Assembly: GCA_937894115.1 (NCBI GenBank)
Contig: CALBFP010000230.1
Location: 1 to 55,350, forward strand
Direction: 5' to 3'
Length of the DNA: 55,350 nt
From: an uncultured euryarchaeote
Lineage (GTDB): Archaea > Thermoplasmatota > Poseidoniia > Poseidoniales > Poseidoniaceae
Shown here: positions 20,290-30,152 of the stretch, one piece after another
Layout of the letters: the number at the start of each line of letters is the position of its first letter
How positions within the stretch are numbered: the first letter of the stretch is position 1
Made by a program: the position numbers and the translations under genes
The notes under the pieces: model-generated
The model's database searches: none
Told to the model about the DNA's origin: nothing
The model's input: only the letters and a program-made list of their open reading frames with translations

Positions 20290-22017
20290 TCACCCAAATA
20301 CGCCCTTGAGGTTACCGTCCTCATCCATATCCATATCGTTTGCAGCAGGTCGTTTCGGCAAACCTGGCATTGTCATCATCGAGCCAAGAATGGCCACGAC
20401 AAAACCTGCTCCGGAATTCAAACGGAATTCCCGAATAGGAAGATCAAAACCTGTGGGAGCACCAAGCATTCCAGCATCATGAGAAAATGAGTATTGTGTC
20501 TTTGCCATGCAAATGGGAAGATTTCCGTAACCCCAATCCTGAATTTTCTTGAGTTGCCGTTTTGCTGATGTTTCGATCTGTACGCTGTTTGCTCCGTACA
20601 TTCGGGTTGCTATAGCGTTGATTTTGTCTTCGATAGAATCGCTTGAAACTACGAGTGGAAGAAACGGACGTCCAGCAGCGACATGTTCATGAATGGCCTC
20701 GACAACAGATTTAGCGAGATCAATTCCACCTTCTCCACCTTTGGCATGAACGTCGGTCCGACATACTCGAGTTGCTCCGCTTGCTCGAGCAGCGGATTCA
20801 ATTGCTTGAAGTTCTGCTTCTGTATCACTACCAAAACGATTGATTGAAACTACAACAGGTACACCAAACCGAGCCATGTTTTTGATGTGACGATCAAGAT
20901 TGGATGTTGCGCCTGCGATGACAGCTTGAACATTTTCTGTTTCTAGTTCTTCTTTTGATGGTCGATAGCCTCCACGTTCTCCAAAGGCTTTACCGTGCAA
21001 TTTCATCGATCGTACAGTAACGTTCATCACCACGCAATCAGGTGCTTTGCCAGATGTATTTGCTTTGATGTGCATAAATTTTTCAGCGCCCATATCGCTT
21101 CCAAAGCCAGCTTCTGTGACCACGTAATCAGCACAAGAGAGAGCGATTCGATCTGCAACAATAGAGGAATTTCCATGCGCAATGTTTGCAAAAGGGCCTC
21201 CGTGAATAAATGCAGGATTTCCTTCAATTGTTTGAACGAGATTGGGTAAAAACGCATTGCGTAGAAGAAGGGCCATGGAACCTGCTGCTTCAATGTGTTC
21301 CGCTTTGATGGGTTTCCCATCCATGGATTCAGCGATGACAATGTTGCCAAGCCGCTTTCGTAAATCTGCATAGTCTTTTGCAAGCACGAGAATAGCCATA
21401 ATTTCGGAGGCGGCCGTGATATCAAACCGGTCTTGACGTACGTTGCCGTTGGCTGGACCGCCAAGTCCAATCACAACTTCTCGCAAAGACCGGTCGTTCA
21501 AATCGACAACCCGTGGCCAGTAGACTCGGTTTGCATCGATGTTGCACTCGTTCCCTTGCTTGATGTGGTTATCGAGTAAGGATGACAGAAGATTGTGTGC
21601 AGAAGTGACTGCATGGAGGTCACCAGTAAAGTGCAGGTTGATTTCCTCCATAGGAAGAACTTGAGCGTGGCCTCCACCAGCAGCCCCTCCCTTGATACCA
21701 AAAACTGGGCCCATTGATGGTTCACGGACGACACATGTCGCGTTCTTGCCAAGTTGACATAGTGCTTGAGTCAATCCAATTGTTGTGACTGTTTTACCTT
21801 CACCAAACGGAGTGGGGTTAACCGAAGTTACGAGAATAAGATTCCCATTGGAAGAACCAAACCGTTGCTTCATTCCCTCCCAAGACAACTTCGCCATATG
21901 TTTCCCATAAGGAATCAATTCACCGGAGGGAATTCCTAATTTCCAAGCAATGGCCTCAATCGGTTCCAATTGGGCGTTACGTGCGATGTCCAAATCACTA
22001 GCCATGAACTGCTGCAA
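20290..22017 (-). CDS. fhs: Formate--tetrahydrofolate ligase
   Basis: VTSVNPTPFGEGKTVTTIGLTQAL, REPSMGPVFGIKGGAAGGGHAQVLPMEEINLHFTGDLHAV, EAGFGSDMGAEKFMHIK. First Met uncertain (MQQFMASDLDIA). Confidence 0.95.
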   Translation of the reverse strand: MQQFMASDLDIARNAQLEPIEAIAWKLGIPSGELIPYGKHMAKLSWEGMKQRFGSSNGNLILVTSVNPTPFGEGKTVTTIGLTQALCQLGKNATCVVREPSMGPVFGIKGGAAGGGHAQVLPMEEINLHFTGDLHAVTSAHNLLSSLLDNHIKQGNECNIDANRVYWPRVVDLNDRSLREVVIGLGGPANGNVRQDRFDITAASEIMAILVLAKDYADLRKRLGNIVIAESMDGKPIKAEHIEAAGSMALLLRNAFLPNLVQTIEGNPAFIHGGPFANIAHGNSSIVADRIALSCADYVVTEAGFGSDMGAEKFMHIKANTSGKAPDCVVMNVTVRSMKLHGKAFGERGGYRPSKEELETENVQAVIAGATSNLDRHIKNMARFGVPVVVSINRFGSDTEAELQAIESAARASGATRVCRTDVHAKGGEGGIDLAKSVVEAIHEHVAAGRPFLPLVVSSDSIEDKINAIATRMYGANSVQIETSAKRQLKKIQDWGYGNLPICMAKTQYSFSHDAGMLGAPTGFDLPIREFRLNSGAGFVVAILGSMMTMPGLPKRPAANDMDMDEDGNLKGVFG

Positions 22018-22094
22018 GGCCGTTTGGCTATCAAATCAACCCCTCAAAATGGGTCCTTCCTACGGTTTTACCATAGATTTTGTTTCGGCCGACT

Positions 22095-23483
22095 TCAGTC
22101 TTCCTTCATTGACCCAAGGTAGTCGGGTAGATCGACGCCAGCCATCTTGGCTACATCATGGACCGGAGGCAGGGAACGTATCAAGGAGGATACGAAATTC
22201 GCTGTGCTTCCACCCTCGCCACCATTGCCTGAATCCCAAACAGTAATCTTGTCGATTTGGAGGTTCGAGATTGCCTCGGTTTGTCGAGCAACGATCTCCT
22301 CAATCTTCTCAACCATCAGAAGCGTTGCAGCGGCTTTGACATCGCCACCAGCACTTGCAACGAGTTGTTTGTATCCGTTTGCTTTTGCTTCGAGAACAGC
22401 CTTGGTACCCTCTGCTTCAGCGTTGTAGCGGGCCAAAACAGCATCTGCTTCACCTTGGGCGATGCGACGTTGACGCTCAGCCTCAGCCTCTGCGGCAATC
22501 TCAATCTGCGTCTTGGATATTTCCTCACGAACGATTTCTTCAGCACGAAGACGTTCTTGTTCAAGACTGTATTGTGCTTTTTGAACATCCATTTCAGCAG
22601 TACGTCGGGCAACTTCCGCACGTCGCATTGCCTCAGCTTCCTTCTCTTCAAGGTCTGCTTGATACGCAGCAATTTCAGCACGAGAAATGTTTTCGCCCTG
22701 TACACCAGTTGCTTCTTGTTGTTGGACGTAAACACGTCGGTCAACTTCAGCAGCCTTTTGTCCCTTTTCAGATTCTGCAACGTTTTCTGCGACTTGGACT
22801 TCCCGCTCTCTGTCTGCATTTGCCTTACCGATTGCACCATCACGCTCAGCGTTTGCAACGTCGACGAGAGCCTTGTTGACGGCACCTGCTGCAGCCTTCT
22901 TACCAATGCTGTTGATGTAATTGGACTCATCAGTAATATCGATGATGTTGACGTTGATGAGGTAGAGACCTAACTTGTGAAGTTCTGCACCGACGTTGTC
23001 ACGGATGAGTTCGAGGAATGCATCACGATCTTGGTTGATTTGTTCGATGGTTAAACTTGCGACAGTAAGACGGAGTTGACCAAGGATAATTTCTTGTGCC
23101 ATTCCCTCAATGTCGTTTTTTGTAAGATGAAGCAGACGCTCTGCAGCGTTGTTCATAATCAGGGGGTTGGTACTGACACCGACTGTGAATGTTGATGGAA
23201 CGTTGATACGAATGTTTTGTAGTGAAAGTGCATTGTCGAGAGGAATGGATATTGTCATAGGAATAAGAGAGATTTTCTTGTATTCCTGAATCAGTGGCCA
23301 AACCATAACGGCACCACCGTGGATACATCTCGAGGCTTTCCCCCCACGGATTCGTCCATAAACAACGAGAATTTCGTCAGAGGCGCAACGTTTGTATCGT
23401 GTTGCTACCAATATAATTCCAAAGGCTGCGATAGCCAATACGCCAAAAACGATGAAAACTGCCCAAAATCCTGCATCCGCCAT
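22095..23483 (-). CDS. Flotillin-like SPFH/band 7 protein
   Basis: N-terminal TM, SPFH domain, long Ala/Glu-rich coiled coil (VAESEKGQKAAEVDRRVYVQQQEATGVQGENISRAEIAAYQADLEEKEAEAMRRAEVARR). Confidence 0.9.
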   Translation of the reverse strand: MADAGFWAVFIVFGVLAIAAFGIILVATRYKRCASDEILVVYGRIRGGKASRCIHGGAVMVWPLIQEYKKISLIPMTISIPLDNALSLQNIRINVPSTFTVGVSTNPLIMNNAAERLLHLTKNDIEGMAQEIILGQLRLTVASLTIEQINQDRDAFLELIRDNVGAELHKLGLYLINVNIIDITDESNYINSIGKKAAAGAVNKALVDVANAERDGAIGKANADREREVQVAENVAESEKGQKAAEVDRRVYVQQQEATGVQGENISRAEIAAYQADLEEKEAEAMRRAEVARRTAEMDVQKAQYSLEQERLRAEEIVREEISKTQIEIAAEAEAERQRRIAQGEADAVLARYNAEAEGTKAVLEAKANGYKQLVASAGGDVKAAATLLMVEKIEEIVARQTEAISNLQIDKITVWDSGNGGEGGSTANFVSSLIRSLPPVHDVAKMAGVDLPDYLGSMKED

Positions 23484-23543
23484 GATTCTTTGTAGCGTTC
23501 TTCGCTATTAATCACTTTGCCTGCGGCTTTGTTGGATTTGTTA

Positions 23544-24194
23544 TCACTCTTCGGAGGAGATGTCGTCGAGTGGCGCAACAATCATTGTCGAACCGATGAT
23601 ATCGACTACTTTGATGAATTCTCCAGATGGAATTAGCATGTTTTTGTCCTGTGCTCTAGCCAACAACGTCTTGAGCGTACCGTCAACAGGAACTTGAATC
23701 TCGCCGGTTTCGTTTGGCTTAATGCGGGAATAGACTTGGCCTCGCTGACCGACCGCATCGTTGTAATTGATGGTACCATCAGCTTGCAACTGATTGATTC
23801 CATACATCATTTTCCCCATACCGTACATGCCGGCTGCAGCACCGATTCCACCGGCCAGTACAGCGACAACATCGCTACCGGTCGCTGAAAGGCCGAACAT
23901 ACCTGTCAGGCCGAACATCATAACTGCAACCGAAAGTCCTTGCACGCTCAAAATTTCGAATGCTCCACCTCCAGCGTCGATATCCAAGCCGATTGCATCG
24001 GTAACTCCTCCTAAGACGTCACCGATCATCATCAGAAGCATCATGATAAAGAAGAGAATTCCACCAAGAACTGCGCAACTCACGAAGATAATTTCCATCA
24101 GTGTCGGAGTCTCAATTCCAACAAACTCAGTTAGCCATTCAAACAAGGTCATGTTCCGAATCACCAGCCAGTCATTAATTGTCTTTTCTAGCAA
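23544..24194 (-). CDS. NfeD/YqiJ-like membrane protein with C-terminal OB-like domain
   Basis: TM helices, then 'VGQRGQVYSRIKPNETGEIQVPVDGTLKTLLARAQDKNMLIPSGEFIKVVDIIGSTMIVAPL'; directly upstream of the flotillin gene. Confidence 0.75.
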   Translation of the reverse strand: MLEKTINDWLVIRNMTLFEWLTEFVGIETPTLMEIIFVSCAVLGGILFFIMMLLMMIGDVLGGVTDAIGLDIDAGGGAFEILSVQGLSVAVMMFGLTGMFGLSATGSDVVAVLAGGIGAAAGMYGMGKMMYGINQLQADGTINYNDAVGQRGQVYSRIKPNETGEIQVPVDGTLKTLLARAQDKNMLIPSGEFIKVVDIIGSTMIVAPLDDISSEE

Positions 24195-24426
24195 TTTGTT
24201 GGAGTTTGTATCGTTCTATTGCAACTATAAGGGATAAGGAAAGGCCCGCGAACAACGCTGATACGATGTTTGGAACATCAGCAGCCCACAGCAGCAACCA
24301 TACCCACAGAGGTAGAAACAACATCATTGTTCTACGAATAAAAGGCCAGAGTCCTCCGAACAACTCTTCAGAGCCTTCATCGATGGCTCGTATTGTCGTA
24401 ACCGTTCCTGGGTCGATAGGAATCAT
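24175..24426 (-). CDS. Small membrane protein of the flotillin cluster
   Basis: 83-aa ORF with two hydrophobic helices; overlaps the next gene by 20 bp. Confidence 0.6.
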   Translation of the reverse strand: MIPIDPGTVTTIRAIDEGSEELFGGLWPFIRRTMMLFLPLWVWLLLWAADVPNIVSALFAGLSLSLIVAIERYKLQQIARKDN

Positions 24427-24442
24427 GTTTTTCGCCTTGTTA

Positions 24443-24745
24443 TCAAACAGCGGCCAGCAATACGATCAACGAGACAACCCAAAGACCGACACCAAAGCCG
24501 ACACCCTTTCCTTGGCCCTTAATCGCATCATCGTGAACCTCACGGCTCATCTTGAGAGGATTGAGAAGGAGATCACGTTGTTCTTGTCGGAAAATAATCA
24601 ATGCAAGCATAAATGCTGCAGCGGCGGAACCACCAAACAGTGTTGTAATCCATCCTTCTACTTCGCCAACAAGTTTGATTGAGAGAAAAACTTGTGTAAT
24701 TGCAAACATCATCCAGAGAAAGGACCCACGTTCTGCTGCGGCCAT
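24443..24745 (-). CDS. Small membrane protein of the flotillin cluster
   Basis: 100-aa ORF with TM helices near both termini; same strand and spacing as the cluster. Confidence 0.6.
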   Translation of the reverse strand: MAAAERGSFLWMMFAITQVFLSIKLVGEVEGWITTLFGGSAAAAFMLALIIFRQEQRDLLLNPLKMSREVHDDAIKGQGKGVGFGVGLWVVSLIVLLAAV

Positions 24746-24851
24746 GGTACAAGGAGGACGGTCTTCTTTTTGAATCCATGGCCTGCATTTTGTTGCTTAA
24801 GACAAGATGTTCAAAGCAGACGTTCATGAACAATGACTCCGAAGTAGAACC

Positions 24852-25835
24852 ATGTTCGGTTTGAGGTACGCTGTTGGTGGCGCTCCGATTGAACACACCT
24901 TGTCACCAATTTTGTTTGACCTTGTCCTTGTGTATCTCAAGGACAAAGGGTACTTTTCAAAACTTGATGCATCAACGGTTACCATTGTTGAAACCAACCA
25001 CATCGATGAGGTTCTTGGATGGGCCTACATCGAACACGACGAGCACCAACCTCTATGGGGACCTGTCAACGAGAAGGTGAAGACGTTCCAACCGCAGCTT
25101 TTGAATGCTGCATTGAAGGCGATTCAACTCGATTCTGATGCAAGGATTGCAGCAAAACTTCGACCGGTTATTCGTAAAACTGACACATTGAATTTCCCAG
25201 AGCGTTCCTCCTCATATGAAGTGTGGCTGAACCTCACTTCACCCCTCAAACACCAGATTCAAGGTGTGGCTTTCTCAGCAATCGATGAAGCGCTTGAAAT
25301 TATTTCCGTTAACGCACTTCGATACGATGGGCAAGGATGGTATTGTGCGACCACCGATGGGCAAGGGGTTGTACATGTAGCGTCACACTTTGGAATCGAA
25401 GTATCCAAAGGTGCAGTTCTTGGCATCAATGGAGGAGGGGGGGCTGCTCGTTCAATTGCTTCCGCCTGGCGCAGTCATGGTGGAAAGATTCTCTCCCTTG
25501 GCGGAAAGCGTCAACTTCCAGCAACAATGGTCAATTCAAAATTGGAAGCGAAAACGATGTGCGATTTGATCATCGATGCTGAGGGCACGCTGGAAGTTGA
25601 TGTCAATGCAAGGTTCGTTCTCAGTCCAGTATATCAGCCTATGAAAGGGACGTATGATGAACGCATGAATGCGCTCTCAACCAGCAACAATCAAATTGAC
25701 GGACGGTGGATGTTGGCCGCTCAACATCTCGAGTGTTGGCGTAGCTTGTGGGCACCTCATCTTTCAGCGGATATGCCTTCATTGGAAGAATTGGTGACAT
25801 GGTTGGTCGCAGTTGAATGTGAATTTGAGCAATGA
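24852..25835 (+). CDS. aroE: Shikimate dehydrogenase-like protein (AroE family)
   Basis: YAVGGAPIEHTLSPILFDLVL (shikimate-binding motif), VLGINGGGGAARSIASAWRSHGGKILSLGGKR (nucleotide-binding). Confidence 0.8.
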   Translation: MFGLRYAVGGAPIEHTLSPILFDLVLVYLKDKGYFSKLDASTVTIVETNHIDEVLGWAYIEHDEHQPLWGPVNEKVKTFQPQLLNAALKAIQLDSDARIAAKLRPVIRKTDTLNFPERSSSYEVWLNLTSPLKHQIQGVAFSAIDEALEIISVNALRYDGQGWYCATTDGQGVVHVASHFGIEVSKGAVLGINGGGGAARSIASAWRSHGGKILSLGGKRQLPATMVNSKLEAKTMCDLIIDAEGTLEVDVNARFVLSPVYQPMKGTYDERMNALSTSNNQIDGRWMLAAQHLECWRSLWAPHLSADMPSLEELVTWLVAVECEFEQ

Positions 25836-25884
25836 CGATGCAATCGTGTGCAAAAATCAAATGTCCCTACGCGCACCGAACACC

Positions 25885-28557
25885 ATGAGAGAGCGAGCGT
25901 TAGGCCTCATCGGTTTGCTTTTTCTTTCTGTACTTTCAACGGCAATGGCAGTCCCTGAAGAAGACCCCAATTTTCAGCCATCGCACACCGGACCTGACTT
26001 TCCAGTAGGTTACGTTGATTTCAGTTCCGAATCCGGCTCTTTTGAATCCGATCACCGTCTGGTTTATCCGGCTATGTACAGTGGTGAGGAAAAGGAAATG
26101 GCTGGAAATGGCCCGTTCCCCTGGGTTCTCTTGCTCATTGATGAAAACGAATCTCCGGACAACTACATGCTCGTTTCAACGCGCATCGCTCAACGAGGTA
26201 CAATGGTCTACATCCACTCCGAATTGAACTCAGACACAAATCCAACATGGCAGAGCCTCATCGACTCCATTCTCGATGTTCAATCATGGATGAAAGATGC
26301 GAATCAAACCAACGATGTTGTCCTTGGCATGTACGGTTCCGTTGACGAAAATCATTGGGGTTTGATCGGGCACGGCTATGGAGCAACTTATGCTGCGAAT
26401 GTCTACGTTAACTGGGAGAATCTTGTCACTGACGGGACGCTCCAACCTCCACGGGCGTTGGTCGGATTGGCGATGCAAGTAGAGGAGGTTCAGGATCCAA
26501 TTGTCATCAGTGGGGGGGTTCCCAATGTTGCTCTTTTCATAACAGGAAGCGCTGATGAGGTCGCACCTGCAACGGAACACGTAATCCCAGTACTGGAAAA
26601 TGTCGATGGACTTGCATGGCAAATACTGCACTCGCTGGGGGCAAATCACTATCAGTATCAAGACTCGACATCGTTCTTTGAAAATCTGAACGATGGAGAT
26701 GCATCGTTGACACAAGAAGAACAAATTGATCACGCAATGGAGCATATTTTGCCGTATTTCGATCTCACCTTGCGTGGAGATCATTCCAAGTTCCGAGAGG
26801 CGTTCAATCGGGAAACGAACCTCTATTCTTCTTCGGATTCAAACGGTTATGTCGATGAGTTGCTCGATGATGCAAAATTGATCAAAATAACAAACGTCAC
26901 AAGTCTAAATGGAACGATTTTTGGTCCACAAGACAATGCTGAATTTGAGGCGTTTTGGTCCATGAGAAATGGAGACGTCCATGCAGATCTTCCTTCATCA
27001 TGGACGATTGAGGGTCATTGTCTCTTGAACAATCTGACAACCTATCAAGCCGTAATTGAAAACAACAAAGTCTCGTGTACGATACCAATGCAAGGTATAG
27101 CTCCGGGGCCACATGAACTTCGACTTGTCGTCTCGGTAGAAGGTGGAACAGGATTTGAGAGTTTTGAGTTTAATCGAACCAACGACCCAATTGTACTGGT
27201 GGAACCATTACCAGAATTTCTTCTTCCACAACGTGGATCTGTTCGCATAAATGCCTCGGAAATTGCTTCGGATCCAGACGGTCAGGCGATTCGTATCGTG
27301 AGTGCAAATTTGCTTGAAAATCAATCGCATTTTAACATCGTTGTGGACCAGGACTCTTCTTCTGCAATGTTGTATCATGCGCTGGATGAGGAGTGGGAGG
27401 GAACGACTCGTGTTGAGCTTTTGTTGAGGGCTGAAGGAGAGATTCTCGATGAAGTAGTCGTAACTGTCATTGGACGCATAACTCCGGTGGACGACCAGAT
27501 TATACAGCTGTCTATGATTGAACAGCAAACACTCATCGAAGATGGTCAAAGCATTTTTATCAACTATGAGGATTACTTCTTCGACCCAGAACAACAACCA
27601 CTGACGGTTTTGATTAACGGAATGAATCAAGGTTCGGGAGCGAAGGTTTCTTGGAACGTTTCCAGTGACTTGCAACGTGTTCAATTCACACCGCTTCCTA
27701 ATGCGAACGGTGCAGAAGTCCTTCAGTTGTCCATTTCTGATGGTGTTAATCCTTCTCTAATTGTCGACGTACCCCTTCGTATTGAGGCCGTAAACGATGA
27801 ATTCGTTGTCGATGAAACCGCTTGGTCGATTACGATGGAGGAAGAAGAAACCGTCCTTCTGAATCTCTCGGAATTTGCAACAGACATCGATGGAGATGCA
27901 TTGACTTGGACGGTTGAAACCAACGGAAATTCAAAGGCAATGCTTGCCTTATCTGGCCAAGAATTGCTTGTCTCTGCCTTGCTTGATGAGTGGGGTTTGG
28001 ACTCAGGTTGGTGGTTAAACGTGACCGATGGAACGGAAACCTATTCTCGAATCGTGAACATCACCATCGAACCATTGCCCGATCGGCCAACTCTTTCAAA
28101 CACATCGGTTGAAAAAACCGGTGATTCTGAATTAACACTTCGATGGGAGTGGAGCGATAAGGACGGGGATGAGATGGACGTCTTCCTTCAGTTTGATGGC
28201 GTCGATGTTATCGGCCAACGCAATTGCGATGCGAACGGGACTTGTCTTGAACGGGTCGATATCGAGATTGTGCCTGGATTGTACGTCAGCATCGATATTG
28301 TCGCTCGGGACGACTCGTTTTCCGATGTAGTATCAAGATTGCAGTATGTAGTTCCTGAAGAACAATCAACACCATCGTTGAGTGACGATATTGAATCAAA
28401 TTCAAGTGGGACCATGGTTGCAGTTGCCATTACACTACCGCTTCTTTGCATCATTGGTTGGTTGCTGTATCAAATCAGAAAGCCACCGAAAAATCCAGTG
28501 GAAGATACCTCAGCCGGAGGCCTACTCGCTCGTGCTGAAACAATGAATCGGTCATAG
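25885..28557 (+). CDS. Secreted, membrane-anchored protein: alpha/beta-hydrolase-like N-terminal domain plus cadherin-like repeats and C-terminal TM
   Basis: Signal MRERALGLIGLLFLSVLSTAMA; WGLIGHGYGATYAANVY, ITGSADEVAP, GANHYQY; cadherin-like repeats; TM 'MVAVAITLPLLCIIGWLLYQIRK'. ORF opens at 25813 but the signal peptide argues for 25885. Confidence 0.8.
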   Translation: MRERALGLIGLLFLSVLSTAMAVPEEDPNFQPSHTGPDFPVGYVDFSSESGSFESDHRLVYPAMYSGEEKEMAGNGPFPWVLLLIDENESPDNYMLVSTRIAQRGTMVYIHSELNSDTNPTWQSLIDSILDVQSWMKDANQTNDVVLGMYGSVDENHWGLIGHGYGATYAANVYVNWENLVTDGTLQPPRALVGLAMQVEEVQDPIVISGGVPNVALFITGSADEVAPATEHVIPVLENVDGLAWQILHSLGANHYQYQDSTSFFENLNDGDASLTQEEQIDHAMEHILPYFDLTLRGDHSKFREAFNRETNLYSSSDSNGYVDELLDDAKLIKITNVTSLNGTIFGPQDNAEFEAFWSMRNGDVHADLPSSWTIEGHCLLNNLTTYQAVIENNKVSCTIPMQGIAPGPHELRLVVSVEGGTGFESFEFNRTNDPIVLVEPLPEFLLPQRGSVRINASEIASDPDGQAIRIVSANLLENQSHFNIVVDQDSSSAMLYHALDEEWEGTTRVELLLRAEGEILDEVVVTVIGRITPVDDQIIQLSMIEQQTLIEDGQSIFINYEDYFFDPEQQPLTVLINGMNQGSGAKVSWNVSSDLQRVQFTPLPNANGAEVLQLSISDGVNPSLIVDVPLRIEAVNDEFVVDETAWSITMEEEETVLLNLSEFATDIDGDALTWTVETNGNSKAMLALSGQELLVSALLDEWGLDSGWWLNVTDGTETYSRIVNITIEPLPDRPTLSNTSVEKTGDSELTLRWEWSDKDGDEMDVFLQFDGVDVIGQRNCDANGTCLERVDIEIVPGLYVSIDIVARDDSFSDVVSRLQYVVPEEQSTPSLSDDIESNSSGTMVAVAITLPLLCIIGWLLYQIRKPPKNPVEDTSAGGLLARAETMNRS

Positions 28558-30144
28558 AGGAATGTTACCGTGCTTTTTAGGAGGACTCCATTCTCGTTTT
28601 GACCGGAGAATTGCGAGTGCTCTACACAAGCGCAATCGGCTTTCCTTTGGTTCGATAACATCGTCCAACCAACCGTTGCGTGCTGCAACATAGGGATCGC
28701 CAAATTTCGCTTTGTATTCCTCAACCAGTCTTTGTCGGACTTCGTCTTTTTGTTCTTCATCGGCAGCGTTGATAATTCTGCGATGAATGATGTTGACCGC
28801 GCCCTCAGCACCCATTACTGCGAGTTCAGCTGTAGGCCAAGCGACGTTGTAATCGCTTTGCAGGTGTTTGCAAGACATTGCAAGATACGCTCCTCCGTAG
28901 GCTTTACGTGTTACAAGGGTCAATTTTGGTACGGTGGCTTCCGCATATGCAAACAGCAACTTTGCACCATGTCGTATGATTCCTCCCCACTCTTGAACAA
29001 CTCCGGGAAGGAAGCCTGGAACGTCTTCAAACGTTACCAATGGAATGTTGAACGCATCGCAAAGCCGTATGAACCGTGCTGCCTTTATCGATGCGTCGAT
29101 GTCCAAGCAGCCGGCAAGGACATTCGGTTGATTGCCGACCACGCCAATACTTCGTCCGTTAAGGCGGGAAAACCCGATGATGATGTTCTCAGCGTAGTTT
29201 GGAAACAGCTCAAGAAATTCACCGTCATCGACGATTTCTTTGACCACACCAACCATGTCGTAAGGTCGGTTGGGGTTGTCTGGAACCATCGTTTCAAGTT
29301 CATCGTTCATCCGCTCAATAGGATCTTCTGTAGGATGGTGTGGGGGTTCTGCGTCGTTGTGGTCAGGGAGATAGGAGAGAAGTTCTTGAACCAGAAAGAA
29401 CGCATCGTCTTCATCTTCTGCAACCAAACATGCAATTCCTGAGCGCGAAGCATGAAGATTTGCACCCCCCAATCCAGCCGCATCAACCTCTCCCCGCTGA
29501 ACTTCTGGTGTTTCCAAAGGTGAAGAGAGGAACAGTTGCCCATGCTCCTCACCAAGTATCGTAAAATCGGATAGGCTCGCTGCCAAAGCAGAAACCCCGA
29601 CTACAGGGCCCAATACGAGACTAATCAGTGGAACTCTTCCGCTGCATTGCACCAAACGATCGAGCAATTCTCCTGTACCTGCAAGTGCATCAATCCCATC
29701 ATGGGCTCGTTGGCCGCCACCATCCCAAACACAAACGAGTGGGGTTTTCGAACGTTCAGCCATCTCCACTAGTTTGGCAATTTTCTTGGCGTGCATTTCT
29801 CCCATCGAACCACCATGCACGCTGAAATCCTGAGTAAAGCAGTAAACACGCCGGCCGTCGATGGTACCGTGCCCTGTAACGACGCCATCGCCTAAAGTTT
29901 CGTGGAGGAACATATTGTGATCCATTGTTCGATGAGTCACGAAGGTGTCAATTTCAACAAAGGATTCAGGATCGAGCAACAAATCCATCCGATCGCGAGC
30001 GGTTCCACGCCCCGTTGCTCGAATGGCCTCAAGGGCCTTGCGTCCACCACCTGCCTTGGCACGTTCACGGTTGGACCGTAACTCGGACATGGGGTCTCCG
30101 TTGGGAGTTGCCATGTGTCCACCAGAACCGATAAGGTTCTTCAT
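28552..30144 (-). CDS. Acyl-CoA carboxylase carboxyltransferase (beta) subunit, propionyl/methylmalonyl-CoA type
   Basis: CFTQDFSVHGGSMGEMHAKKIAKL, CVWDGGGQRAHDGIDALAG, TRKAYGGAYLAMSCKHLQSD; start set to MKNLIGSGG since the longer N-terminus lies in the upstream gene. Confidence 0.92.
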   Translation of the reverse strand: MKNLIGSGGHMATPNGDPMSELRSNRERAKAGGGRKALEAIRATGRGTARDRMDLLLDPESFVEIDTFVTHRTMDHNMFLHETLGDGVVTGHGTIDGRRVYCFTQDFSVHGGSMGEMHAKKIAKLVEMAERSKTPLVCVWDGGGQRAHDGIDALAGTGELLDRLVQCSGRVPLISLVLGPVVGVSALAASLSDFTILGEEHGQLFLSSPLETPEVQRGEVDAAGLGGANLHASRSGIACLVAEDEDDAFFLVQELLSYLPDHNDAEPPHHPTEDPIERMNDELETMVPDNPNRPYDMVGVVKEIVDDGEFLELFPNYAENIIIGFSRLNGRSIGVVGNQPNVLAGCLDIDASIKAARFIRLCDAFNIPLVTFEDVPGFLPGVVQEWGGIIRHGAKLLFAYAEATVPKLTLVTRKAYGGAYLAMSCKHLQSDYNVAWPTAELAVMGAEGAVNIIHRRIINAADEEQKDEVRQRLVEEYKAKFGDPYVAARNGWLDDVIEPKESRLRLCRALAILRSKREWSPPKKHGNIPL

Positions 30145-30152
30145 CGAATCGC

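Noticed and set aside
22255-22973. Long ORFs opposite the flotillin gene (22257..22973 +, 22355..22879 +, 22316..22930 -)
   Set aside because: They mirror the repetitive Ala/Glu/Arg coiled-coil coding sequence and have no plausible protein character.
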